A DNA stretch of 64,000 bases, from contig NZ_JACHEN010000024.1 of NCBI RefSeq assembly GCF_014205875.1, forward strand, positions 29,262 to 93,261. Direction: 5' to 3'. Below the pieces are notes generated by a model. That model was not told where the DNA came from. It ran no database searches and saw only the letters and a program-made list of their open reading frames with translations. Position numbers and translations under genes: made by a program. Shown here one piece after another: positions 35,229 to 43,315 of this stretch. The DNA comes from Anaerosolibacter carboniphilus (GTDB lineage Bacteria > Bacillota > Clostridia > Peptostreptococcales > Thermotaleaceae). Numbering within the stretch: position 1 is the first letter of the stretch; every line of letters begins with the position of its first letter.

Positions 35229-35775
35229 TTCACTGTTAAAGCATATGCCCAGCTACTATCGAACCAGTAAGGTCATCGCAAACCTAACCAATATGGAAGA
35301 GAAAGAACTCCATGATTTCAAAAACAAGCTGGAAGAGGTGTTAAATCAGTTTTATGTTGATGCTGCTACCTATACCTTGGAGAGATGGGAACGGGAACTA
35401 GGGATTCCCATCAACCATTCAAAGCCTATAGAACATAGACGCTCGGCAATCAAGAGCAAGATCAGAGGTTCAGGAACGATTACCGTAAAGCTAATCAAAA
35501 ACGTTGCGGAATCCTTTACCAATGGGGAAGTAGAAGTGGTAGAAAACCCTGAGAATTATAGCTTTACCATTCGATTTGTCAGTATCAGAGGCATCCCATC
35601 TAATATTGATGATCTAAAGAAAGCCATCAAAGAGATCAAGCCCGCCCATTTGGTAGATGAATATTATTATAGGTATTTGATATGGGATGAATTTGATAAT
35701 GAAAATAAAACATGGGATCAGTGGGATGCATTAAATCTGACATGGGAACAACTTGAATGCTATAAGGAGGTGTAA
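35221..35775 (+). CDS. XkdU/YmfQ-like (DUF2313) tail protein
   Basis: 184 residues, TTG start overlapping the end of baseplate J by eight bases, with AGGAGGGATCACC ahead. Motifs MPSYYRTSKVIANLTNMEEKEL, ERELGIPINHSKPIEHRRSAIKSKIRG and EIKPAHLVDEYYYRYL define the family. The C-terminus has a Trp-rich repeat (WDEF, TWDQWDAL, TWEQLE) absent from the upstream paralogue and probably fibre-specific. Confidence 0.9.
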   Translation: MSNSLLKHMPSYYRTSKVIANLTNMEEKELHDFKNKLEEVLNQFYVDAATYTLERWERELGIPINHSKPIEHRRSAIKSKIRGSGTITVKLIKNVAESFTNGEVEVVENPENYSFTIRFVSIRGIPSNIDDLKKAIKEIKPAHLVDEYYYRYLIWDEFDNENKTWDQWDALNLTWEQLECYKEV

Positions 35776-35777
35776 AC

Positions 35778-37073
35778 ATGCCTAGTCAGAACAAAACAAC
35801 AAATTATGGATTAAATCAATGGCAAGGTAATGAATATGTAAAAAGACAGGATTTTGTTGAAGATAACAGTATCATTGATGCTGCTTTAACACCACAAGCA
35901 GATCCCGCAAAAGTACCATCTTCAAATGGTCCTTTTAAAATGGTGGATTGGGTAAGTTATTTTACCAATAGAATGAAATCAATTACAGGGAAAGCGAATT
36001 GGTGGGATGGGCCAACAAAATCTCTAGAGCAGTTGAATAGTGATGTTACGTTACATTTGGCTGAAAATGCCTCAACTACAGGGAAAGGACATGTACAACT
36101 GAATAATACCGTCACCAGTACATCAACTACGCAAGCAGCTACAGCCAATGCTGTTAAGACTGCTTATGATTTGGCTAACGAAAAAATATCTAAAACTGGT
36201 GATAATATTAACAGGAATTTAACAGGATGGGCGAATGCAGTTAATAATGATGAAAATAATTATGTAAATAAAAGAATATTTGGAGCTACAAATAATAATA
36301 ATGGTTTATTTATTATAGGTGATGGAACCACTAACGCAAGACGATTTGGAATACAATCAGGACACAGTAGTACAGCGTATGCAAGTGCAACTGGCATATT
36401 AGAACTTAATCCATTTGGAGGAGAAGTACGAATAAATGGGAATCAAGCACTTCATAAAGGTAATGAGTCTTCAATTAATGCAGGATCAGTAGGCGGTTAT
36501 ACAGCTACTCAATTATTGGCAGCAACTAATAATGATGGTTCATTTACTCCGATGCCTTACCCTACAGCAAATGCTATTACAATTCTCTCTGGTGCTTCTA
36601 CTCAGACAACATTTACCACATGGTTTACTATTAACGGCTCTTTTAACCTAGATATTTTAAGATTTGCTATGGATACTGGCCTAGGGCCTACAGAATTCAA
36701 AGTTATTATTGACGGATCTGTAGTAGCATATTGTCAGTTACAAGGTTCAATTAGTTTTGAATTTATGTCTTCATATGCAATATTGAACTCTTGGATGGAC
36801 AATTACGGTGCAGTTATTTCAAAAATTCCTGCTAGAGTTGCAGGATCATCAGGTAGTACTTCGATTGGATATCTCTCTAGTATTCATTATAATATACTAA
36901 CACCTATTAGCAGTTGGCCAGGATCTTCGATGATTGCTTCTTCACAAAATAAAACTTTTGTGTTTAATTACAGACCCAAAGTTAATTCTAGTTTATCAAT
37001 TCAATATAAAGCTGGTAATAATTCAAGTGTATCAGCAAAGAACTTATATTATAGTATAGGAGGTACATTATAG
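35778..37073 (+). CDS. Tail fibre protein (second module)
   Basis: 431 residues behind AAGGAGG. The N-terminus TTNYGLNQWQGNEYVKRQDFVEDNSIID is a baseplate-attachment domain. LAENASTTGKGHVQLNNTVTSTSTTQAATANAVKTAYDLANEK is the phage-fibre shaft repeat, followed by a Ser/Asn/Gly-rich tip. It shares little with the first fibre, so the two modules should bind different surface receptors. The stop shares its last base with the next GTG start. Confidence 0.87.
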   Translation: MPSQNKTTNYGLNQWQGNEYVKRQDFVEDNSIIDAALTPQADPAKVPSSNGPFKMVDWVSYFTNRMKSITGKANWWDGPTKSLEQLNSDVTLHLAENASTTGKGHVQLNNTVTSTSTTQAATANAVKTAYDLANEKISKTGDNINRNLTGWANAVNNDENNYVNKRIFGATNNNNGLFIIGDGTTNARRFGIQSGHSSTAYASATGILELNPFGGEVRINGNQALHKGNESSINAGSVGGYTATQLLAATNNDGSFTPMPYPTANAITILSGASTQTTFTTWFTINGSFNLDILRFAMDTGLGPTEFKVIIDGSVVAYCQLQGSISFEFMSSYAILNSWMDNYGAVISKIPARVAGSSGSTSIGYLSSIHYNILTPISSWPGSSMIASSQNKTFVFNYRPKVNSSLSIQYKAGNNSSVSAKNLYYSIGGTL

Positions 37074-37456
37074 TGATAACAAAAAAAGAATATAAAATTA
37101 CAAATGATTGTTTATATTCTATAGAGTATTATGACAACGGATTCTCTACAGAAAATTTAATGTCTTTCAAAGAAAAAATACAAATTATAGCTCCTAAAAC
37201 AAAACTTGTTATGAACGAACAGACTACTTTAGAGTTACAGCCAGTTTCAATTTCTATAGATGGAACAGAAAATTTGGTTTACACCAATATCACAGAACCA
37301 AGAAATGTATTTTATTATCACATAAATAATAGCTCTTTAAATGAATTTAGCACTGAAAAGCAAATGAATATTGCATTTGAAGTTGCTGGAGAATATACGA
37401 TAGTGTTCATGGACTCTAAAAACAGAATGGGTGCTATTACTTTACAGGTAATATAG
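37073..37456 (+). CDS. Small fibre-associated protein
   Basis: 127 residues, GTG start overlapping the fibre stop. Beta-rich sequence with an immunoglobulin-like feel (KTKLVMNEQTTLELQPVSISIDG, FEVAGEYTIVFMDSKNRMGAITLQV). I do not recognise a family. From position it may be a fibre accessory, tip or chaperone, the counterpart of the XkdW-like gene in the first module, although the two sequences are unlike. Confidence 0.72.
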   Translation: MITKKEYKITNDCLYSIEYYDNGFSTENLMSFKEKIQIIAPKTKLVMNEQTTLELQPVSISIDGTENLVYTNITEPRNVFYYHINNSSLNEFSTEKQMNIAFEVAGEYTIVFMDSKNRMGAITLQVI

Positions 37457-37469
37457 GAGGAATCTTATC

Positions 37470-37652
37470 ATGAAAGATGTATTTGTAAAAAAAATAAATA
37501 AGAAAACAATTGTTGTTAAGCCTTCTTTAGAAGAGATAAAAAAAGAATTTCTTAAGAGAATCAAAGAAGCACAATTGTTAGGAGATACTTCTGAAGTTGA
37601 AAAACTTCAACAAGAATATCTTATTAAGAAAGTAGAATATGAAACAGTGTAA
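37470..37652 (+). CDS. Small XkdX-position protein
   Basis: 60 residues behind AGGAGG. Highly charged and helical (SLEEIKKEFLKRIKEAQLLGDTSEVEKLQQEYLIKKVEYETV). It occupies the place of XkdX but does not show the clear XkdX motif. Its 3' end overlaps the protease gene by 14 bases, so the two are probably translationally coupled. Confidence 0.65.
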   Translation: MKDVFVKKINKKTIVVKPSLEEIKKEFLKRIKEAQLLGDTSEVEKLQQEYLIKKVEYETV

Positions 37653-38340
37653 AATTGCTATTGTAGATTCAGGGATATGCTCTCATGCAGATATCCCTGA
37701 AAATGTATTTGCTATTAAGCAAAACTTTATCGGCCCGATGAATATCTATGGAGATTGTACTGGTCATGGAACCCATATGGCTGGTATTATTCATAAAACT
37801 TCCTCGCAATCTTCGCTCTATGTTGCTAAAGTTCTTGATGAAAGAAATAGTGGTGATGATTATGATTTTATAAGGGCGCTGGCATGGTGTATTGAAAATA
37901 AAGTAGACATTATCAATATCTCAGCAGCGAATCCAGAAATTCCTCCAGAACCTACCCATGAACTCATTCAGTGCGCACATGCTCAAGGCATTATTATCGT
38001 AGCTGCAGGTGACAACAATCAGAAGACGGTATGTTATCCAGCAAAATATCCTGAAGTCATAGGTGTTACTTCTATAGACAGAAACAAAAATCTATCTGCT
38101 TTCGGATATGCGGGAGAGGGAATTGATGTGGCGGCCTGCGGCGAAAATATAGAATCTACTTGGCTGGGAAATAGATATATGACACTGTCGGGAACAAGTC
38201 AAGCTGCGGCTATAGTGACGGGGCTAGTTGCTAGGCTTTTAGAAAAAAGAAACGATGTTCATACTACAAATATTAAAAAATTGCTCAGAACTGAGTATCC
38301 AGATGAGTTGGTGTTCTATGATGAAGGACATTTTGTATAA
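37639..38340 (+). CDS. Subtilisin-like (S8) serine protease within the tail locus
   Basis: A compact 233-residue S8 catalytic domain. The triad is in order: Asp10 in AIVDSG, His43 in TGHGTHMAG, and Ser187 in LSGTSQAAAIVTG. At the oxyanion position the usual Asn of AAGN appears as Asp125 (AAGDNNQ), a change known from prohormone convertase 2. There is no signal peptide, no I9 propeptide and no C-terminal extension, so the enzyme should act inside the producer cell or as part of the particle. The start overlaps the previous gene and has only a weak ribosome site. Possible roles are processing of fibre or tape-measure protein, or an effector; none is shown by sequence. Confidence 0.9.
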   Translation: MKQCKIAIVDSGICSHADIPENVFAIKQNFIGPMNIYGDCTGHGTHMAGIIHKTSSQSSLYVAKVLDERNSGDDYDFIRALAWCIENKVDIINISAANPEIPPEPTHELIQCAHAQGIIIVAAGDNNQKTVCYPAKYPEVIGVTSIDRNKNLSAFGYAGEGIDVAACGENIESTWLGNRYMTLSGTSQAAAIVTGLVARLLEKRNDVHTTNIKKLLRTEYPDELVFYDEGHFV

Positions 38341-38392
38341 ACTAGGCTCTATTAAAGTATTGTATTGTTTTGAAAAAGCAAAAATACGTAAT

Positions 38393-38455
38393 TGTCATTC
38401 TGAGTGCAGCGAAGAATCTCACCTAAAAGATCCTTCGCTAATGCTCAGGATGACA
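38393..38455. repeat. dispersed TGTCATTCTGAG-type palindromic repeat
   Basis: TGTCATTCTGAGTGCAGCGA on the left mirrors TCGCTAATGCTCAGGATGACA on the right, with GAATCT/AGATCC inside. This is an imperfect 60-base inverted repeat of the MITE-like kind seen between genes in many Firmicutes. A related ATCATTCTGAGTAG occurs at 63896-63909. It lies between the protease and the lysis genes in a 278-base gap with no gene. Confidence 0.65.
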
Positions 38456-38618
38456 GATGCTTTTTTAAAAGAACTCTTTAAATTTAGATTTGATTTTTGC
38501 ACGGTATTTTAATACAAATGCGCATCTATAATATTATCAAATACCAACAAGGAATTTTTTTAAAACCATAAATTAAAGCAACTTAAGGTGTTATATTTAC
38601 TACAACAGGAGGCTAGAC

Positions 38619-38873
38619 ATGAATGAAGCACTTTGCAAGGAACGGCACAAACAGATAGAAGAGCGATTGAATCTCCATGAAAAACGGTTAAACAAGCATT
38701 CTGACCAGTTGGATAATCTTTCGGAAGATAGTCGGGAGTATAAGGTTCAGATTCAGAATCTATGTGAGCAGGTCAAAGATTTGGTGACGACGATCAAATG
38801 GTTTATGGGACTTTTTGCAACGAGTTTGCTGGGGTTCTTTTTTTATGCAGTACAACAGCTGCTTTTTAAATAG
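38619..38873 (+). CDS. XhlA-like haemolysin/holin-associated protein
   Basis: 84 residues behind AGGAGG. It has a charged coiled-coil N-terminus (RHKQIEERLNLHEKRLNKHSDQLDNLSEDSREYKVQIQNL) and a single C-terminal membrane helix (about 62-81). This is the layout of XhlA of PBSX, which works with the holin in lysis. First gene of the lysis cassette. Confidence 0.85.
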   Translation: MNEALCKERHKQIEERLNLHEKRLNKHSDQLDNLSEDSREYKVQIQNLCEQVKDLVTTIKWFMGLFATSLLGFFFYAVQQLLFK

Positions 38874-38885
38874 GAGGGGAAAGAA

Positions 38886-39611
38886 ATGAAACCTATTTTA
38901 ATGATTGATCCGGGTCATGGCGGAACGGATCCGGGTGGAGGTACAAATCGTTATTGGAAGGAGAAAGACCTGGCTCTGATTATATCGCTCTATCAATATG
39001 AGCGATTTCAAGAGCTAGGCTTACCTGTATTGCTAACGAGGGATTGTGATATGACCTTACAGTCGAACCAAAGAACCCAACTTGTCAGGGATTCCGGGGC
39101 CAGGTATTGTATATCCAATCATATCAATGCTGGTGGTGGCGAGGGTGCAGAGGTGATCTACAGCATTTATGGTGATGGAAAATTGGCGAATAGGATTTTA
39201 GATGCTATGGGCAAGGCAGGGCAGGTGAAAAGGAGGGTGTTTACCAGGACCCTCCCTTCTAACCCCTTAAAGGACTATTATTTCATGCATAGAGAGACTG
39301 GGTCTGTTGAAACGGTGATCGTAGAGTATGGCTTTGCAGATAATGAAAAGGATGTGAAAAGGCTATTAAACAATTGGAAAGATTACGCAGAGGCGGTTAT
39401 CATGGCCTTCTGTACCCATATTGGGCATGGATATGTAAAGACTAAGGAAGTAAATCATGATGCATGGAAATATGAAGGAATCGAATACCTGGAGGCAAAT
39501 GGGATTCTGAATGATCCAGAGGGCTGGAAGAAAAAGATTGATGAACCTATGCCTGTTTGGGCGGTTACCTTGCTGATGAAGAAGCTGCATGAGAATTTGA
39601 AAGGAGAATGA
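38886..39611 (+). CDS. N-acetylmuramoyl-L-alanine amidase (Amidase_3 endolysin)
   Basis: Cleaves the amide bond between muramic acid and the stem peptide. 241 residues without a signal peptide, as expected for a holin-dependent endolysin. Zinc and catalytic residues: His in DPGHGG, Glu in WKEKDLAL, His in SNHINAGG, and the catalytic Glu in VEYGF. A C-terminal segment of about 50 residues (AWKYEGIEYLEANGILNDPEGWKKKIDEPMPVWAVTLLMKKL) looks like an S-layer-homology-type wall-binding repeat. Its stop overlaps the holin start. Confidence 0.93.
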   Translation: MKPILMIDPGHGGTDPGGGTNRYWKEKDLALIISLYQYERFQELGLPVLLTRDCDMTLQSNQRTQLVRDSGARYCISNHINAGGGEGAEVIYSIYGDGKLANRILDAMGKAGQVKRRVFTRTLPSNPLKDYYFMHRETGSVETVIVEYGFADNEKDVKRLLNNWKDYAEAVIMAFCTHIGHGYVKTKEVNHDAWKYEGIEYLEANGILNDPEGWKKKIDEPMPVWAVTLLMKKLHENLKGE

Positions 39612-39958
39612 CGATGCTAGAGCTATTAAAGGAGAACTGGTTGTCTCTGATTCTTTTGCTGTCAGGTATATTAGCACTATGGTATTTATGCCATACCAAT
39701 AGAGAGGATAGGATAAGAAGAATCGTCCTTGCTTTGGTAATACAGGCTGAAAAACAGCTAGGCAGCGGTACGGGCGAACTAAAGTATGCCATGGTGGTGG
39801 AAAGGCTGTATGATGTATTACCTACTGTAGTCAGATGGTTTCTTTCAGAAAAAACGTTGGATAGGATGATTGAAGAGGCTGTGGTGTACTTAAAAGAGTA
39901 TCTGGCCCAGGGTAAAAATCTGCTGGGATATGAAACAGAATTTAAAAATGAAGCTTAG
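39608..39958 (+). CDS. Phage holin, LLH family
   Basis: 116 residues with one N-terminal membrane helix (about 9-28) followed by a helical cytoplasmic part (REDRIRRIVLALVIQAEKQLGSGTGELKYAMVVERLYDVLP) diagnostic of LLH holins. ATGA overlap with the amidase. It ends the tail locus and would time host lysis for particle release. An alternative ATG lies at 39614. Confidence 0.88.
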   Translation: MTMLELLKENWLSLILLLSGILALWYLCHTNREDRIRRIVLALVIQAEKQLGSGTGELKYAMVVERLYDVLPTVVRWFLSEKTLDRMIEEAVVYLKEYLAQGKNLLGYETEFKNEA

Positions 39959-39980
39959 CTGAAGGATCAAATAACTTTTC

Positions 39981-40027
39981 AACTCTGCTTCCCTTTATTT
40001 TTAAGGGAAGCAGAGTTTTTTATTTTT
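39981..40027 (+). terminator. strong terminator closing the tail locus
   Basis: CTCTGCTTCCCTT pairs perfectly with AAGGGAAGCAGAG around a short T-rich loop, followed by TTTTTTATTTTTT. Confidence 0.9.
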
Positions 40028-40086
40028 TGTAGACAAACTACAGGTTCATAGCTATTTCGTTAATAAATTATCAAATAAAAAAGATT

Positions 40087-40141
40087 TTAAGAAAAAATTA
40101 AGAAATATCCTAGATTTCTATTAAGAATTTTACTCTATAAT
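40087..40141 (+). promoter_or_regulatory. PhoB/VanR-like direct repeats and promoter of the second two-component system
   Basis: TTAAGA occurs at 40087, 40098 and 40121: 11 bases apart, then 23. This is the helical phasing used by OmpR-family regulators. TATAAT lies at 40136-40141, and the -35 position (GATTTC) is poor, so the repeats probably recruit an activator, most simply the regulator encoded just downstream. Confidence 0.6.
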
Positions 40142-40188
40142 AAAGTTAACCCTAAAAGAAAGCGATAAATTTGGAGAGGATGTGAAAA

Positions 40189-40881
40189 ATGGATAATTAC
40201 AATGTGTTGGTAGTCGATGATGAAAAGGAAATCAGAGACGCCATTGAGATATACTTGAAAAACGAAGGAATTACGGTGATCAAAGCCAGGGATGGTATTG
40301 AGGCAATCGAAAAGTTAAATGAGCATACCATCCATCTCATCATATTGGATGTGATGATGCCTCGTCTGGATGGGATTACAACAACCTTTAAGATTCGTGA
40401 AAAACAAAATATACCCATCATTATTCTGAGTGCCAAGAGTGAGAATACCGATAAGATCTTGGGTCTTCAAGTGGGGGCTGATGATTATGTCACAAAGCCC
40501 TTCAATTCGATGGAATTGGTGGCTCGGGTGAAATCCCAGCTGAGGAGATATGTAAATCTAGGTACCTATGAGGGAATAAAAAAGGTGATTGATTTGAACG
40601 GGCTTACCCTAGATCAATCGGCAAAGGAAGTTGCTGTCCATGGGGAAGTTGTGAAGCTGACGGCTACGGAATACAAAATCGTTGAATTGCTGATGGTCAA
40701 TGCAGGTCGGGTGTTTTCCATTAATGAAATATATGAGCGGGTGTGGAATGAGCCTGGCTACAATGCGGAGAATACAGTGGCTGTCCATATCCGAAAAATA
40801 CGGGAAAAAATCGAGATTGATCCCAAAAATCCAAGATATTTAAAGGTGGTGTGGGGAATTGGATATAAAATGGAAAAATAA
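40189..40881 (+). CDS. OmpR/VanR-family response regulator
   Basis: 230 residues behind GAGAGGATG. Receiver domain with DDEKE at 10-14, phospho-acceptor Asp in LDVMMPRLDG (about 54), Ser in LSAKSE and Lys in TKPFNSMEL. The winged helix is complete (LTATEYKIVELLM, ENTVAVHIRKIREKIE, VVWGIGYKMEK). Closely like VanR/YycF-type regulators. It overlaps the kinase gene by 23 bases and probably activates its own promoter through the TTAAGA repeats. Confidence 0.95.
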   Translation: MDNYNVLVVDDEKEIRDAIEIYLKNEGITVIKARDGIEAIEKLNEHTIHLIILDVMMPRLDGITTTFKIREKQNIPIIILSAKSENTDKILGLQVGADDYVTKPFNSMELVARVKSQLRRYVNLGTYEGIKKVIDLNGLTLDQSAKEVAVHGEVVKLTATEYKIVELLMVNAGRVFSINEIYERVWNEPGYNAENTVAVHIRKIREKIEIDPKNPRYLKVVWGIGYKMEK

Positions 40882-43069
40882 AATACTATTGATTACATGG
40901 GTTTTATTGCTTACTTTTGGATTGAGCGGCATACTGTCAGGTCTGTCTCAAGGGGGAGAGTATCTCGGAAATTACTTTAAAACACAGCAGTTTGAAGATC
41001 AGTTGAACCAGTTTATCAATTATCTGAGTATGTTTGAGCTGAATGGCATGACCAAGGAAGAGATGAAAAAGGAAATCACGATTACCGACGAGGAGATCAA
41101 CGAGCATCGTTATCGATATGGAAATCTAGCCGACCAAATTGAAAATATTAGAGGGCAATACGAGGATAAGATTCAAGATACCCAGCAGGCGCAAAATAAA
41201 GAACTTATGGATCTATATATAGCTGAAAGAGATGAAAAAATTGAGGATATCACGAATAACTTTAAAAGTGACGAACATATCAAATTAAAAATTGTGGCAG
41301 AGAAAGAAAAAAAGATTGATGATTACTATAGAGATTTAGAAAAATATCGTGGTGAGTTTGCAAAACTTCAAATGGAGTTTAAATACTATCTGAAGGATAT
41401 TGAAAATGGAAAGGTTTATACCAATCTGAATGTGACGAAAGCTGCAGAAGCAGATCAATGGATGAGCTCGAAAAATGTACTGTTTGTTCGCAGTTATCCA
41501 AGCCTAAAATATGGATATATATCATCCAAGAGGAACGCTGGCTATGTGGATAATGGAGATATTGTAGATATAGGGAAGGAAAGATCTTTTGAAGGAAAGA
41601 TAGCCGTGTCCAAAGCAGTAGTACCGACAGGTTTTGTGCACTCCAGTTACAATGAGTATCAAAAAAGACAAAATTTATTCTATGTCTATATAGGCAGTGC
41701 CCTTATGGCACTTTTATTGAATCTTTATTTATACAAGAAATTATCTATTCTTCAGGCCATCGAGATGGGAAAATGGAGATCCCATTACAGACGTATTCCC
41801 ATCGATGTGGCTGTGGCAGGTTTTGCGATTGTAGGTCTAATTACATTGACAGCACTCAAAGACTATAATCCCCTGTATTTGTATGGATCTTGGTATACTT
41901 TCATAACAGAAATTATTTATCATTTAATCATTGTGGGTTCTTTGGTTATGTTGACCCTTGTTCAAGGAAATCTTTTATGGGGGAGAGTAAAAGGTATTCA
42001 TAGTATTGAAGAGGAGTGGCGCAAAAGCTTACTCTCCAGCGTAGTCCAAGGAATCAAAGAAGCATTTCTGATCCGGAGCATAGGGGTACAGATCATCCTT
42101 CTTTTATGTGTCGTCTTTGGGTTTGGTGGAGGTGCGGTGATCGTCCTGCTGCGGCCTAGATATATCCTCCTTTATGCACCCCTCTTTATGATCATAGGCT
42201 TGCCGATTTTTGTACTCATCTTAAAGCGAGCTGGTTATTTCAATCGTATCGTTACCAATACCATGGAGATCGTTAGAGGGAATATGGAACCAGATTTACC
42301 TGTGATAGGAAAATCAAACTTAGCAACGCTGGCCAATAATATCAATACACTGAAACATGGAGTGAATACCTCTCGAAAGGAACAAGCAAAAAGTGAACGA
42401 TTGAAGACAGAACTCATTAGCAATGTGAGTCATGATCTAAGAACGCCACTAACCTCAATCATCAACTATACGGAGTTGTTAAAAGCTCCAGATTTGACAG
42501 AGGAAGATCGTGAATCCTATGTTCAGATTATTGATCGCAAATCGAAACGACTAAAAGTGCTCATTGATGATTTATTTGAGGCATCCAAAATGGCAAGTGG
42601 CAATATTGAGCTGGTAAAAGAGAGGGTGGATTTGGTACAGCTTTTACAACAGGCCCTTGCAGAGCACAACGAAGCTATCGGAGAATCAACGCTGCAGTTT
42701 CGGATAACTGGTCCGGATAAGCCCGTTTATGCTGTGGTAGATGGACAAAAACTGTGGCGTGTATTTGACAACTTGATCGGAAATATCCTAAAATACGCCC
42801 TTGAAAATACAAGAGTCTATGTCTCTGTAAAGGATGTACGAGGAAAAGCCATCATTTCATTCAAAAATATCACCAAATATGAACTTGGACAGGATATCGA
42901 TGAACTTTTTGAAAGATTTAAGCGGGGAGATACCTCTCGCCATACAGAAGGCTCAGGTCTTGGGCTGGCCATTGCCAAATCCATCATAGACCTCCATGGA
43001 GGAATAATGGATATTGAAGTAGATGGAGATTTATTTAAGATAACCATTGAATTAAATACCTTAGAATAA
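40859..43069 (+). CDS. Large multi-helix sensor histidine kinase
   Basis: 736 residues from a TTG at 40859 inside the regulator gene; AAGGTGG lies upstream. Helix 1 (about 8-28) is followed by about 250 extracellular residues with a long coiled coil (90-185). Five more helices follow between 283 and 465. The catalytic core holds NVSHDLRTPLTSI, with phospho-acceptor His near 524, N box NLIGNILKYA and G2 box GSGLGLAIAKSI. The multi-helix block suggests membrane-embedded sensing combined with an external sensor. Partner of the regulator just upstream. Signal unknown; wall stress is a guess from VanRS-type relatives. Confidence 0.92.
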   Translation: MDIKWKNKILLITWVLLLTFGLSGILSGLSQGGEYLGNYFKTQQFEDQLNQFINYLSMFELNGMTKEEMKKEITITDEEINEHRYRYGNLADQIENIRGQYEDKIQDTQQAQNKELMDLYIAERDEKIEDITNNFKSDEHIKLKIVAEKEKKIDDYYRDLEKYRGEFAKLQMEFKYYLKDIENGKVYTNLNVTKAAEADQWMSSKNVLFVRSYPSLKYGYISSKRNAGYVDNGDIVDIGKERSFEGKIAVSKAVVPTGFVHSSYNEYQKRQNLFYVYIGSALMALLLNLYLYKKLSILQAIEMGKWRSHYRRIPIDVAVAGFAIVGLITLTALKDYNPLYLYGSWYTFITEIIYHLIIVGSLVMLTLVQGNLLWGRVKGIHSIEEEWRKSLLSSVVQGIKEAFLIRSIGVQIILLLCVVFGFGGGAVIVLLRPRYILLYAPLFMIIGLPIFVLILKRAGYFNRIVTNTMEIVRGNMEPDLPVIGKSNLATLANNINTLKHGVNTSRKEQAKSERLKTELISNVSHDLRTPLTSIINYTELLKAPDLTEEDRESYVQIIDRKSKRLKVLIDDLFEASKMASGNIELVKERVDLVQLLQQALAEHNEAIGESTLQFRITGPDKPVYAVVDGQKLWRVFDNLIGNILKYALENTRVYVSVKDVRGKAIISFKNITKYELGQDIDELFERFKRGDTSRHTEGSGLGLAIAKSIIDLHGGIMDIEVDGDLFKITIELNTLE

Positions 43070-43070
43070 A

Positions 43071-43112
43071 AATGACCCTGGAGAGCATGATCCTGCTTTC
43101 TGGGGCATTTTT
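43071..43112 (+). terminator. imperfect terminator after the kinase gene
   Basis: AATG.CCC..GAGAGCA pairs with TGCTTTC..GGG.ATT with small internal loops, then TTTTTTC. The rest of the gap to 43315 has a hairpin around 43137-43164 (CCACCTC/GGAGGTTGG) and a TTTGTCGACAAA palindrome at 43193-43204. Confidence 0.65.
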
Positions 43113-43315
43113 TCTGGAGTGGTCCCTTGCAATGTACCACCTCTATATAATATGGAGGTTGGAAGTATAGAACTTTAGTACTATTTTTATGTTTGTCGAC
43201 AAAGTATGACATATAGATGAAGTCAGTGACCTTAAAATGATTATATGTTGGTAAGACCAACTAGACCCGCCGCATAGAGTTTTCATAAAAAGAATGACGA
43301 AAGGGGCAAGAAAAT

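Larger units (their letters stand above)
22551..39958 (+). mobile_element. PBSX/tailocin-like contractile phage-tail locus
   Basis: About 17.4 kb of co-directional genes in the order of PBSX/xkd and diffocin tail modules. From left to right: sigma-like regulator, extra baseplate/fibre set, scaffold, tail terminator, sheath, tube, frameshifted chaperone, tape measure, hub, XkdR/S/T/U, fibre, protease, XhlA, amidase, holin. Integrase, terminase, portal, capsid and replication genes are all missing, so it cannot be a complete phage. It is bounded on the left by the sugar operon terminator and on the right by a strong terminator at 39981. Best reading: a phage-tail-like bacteriocin or a defective prophage on the way to one. 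Confidence 0.85.
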
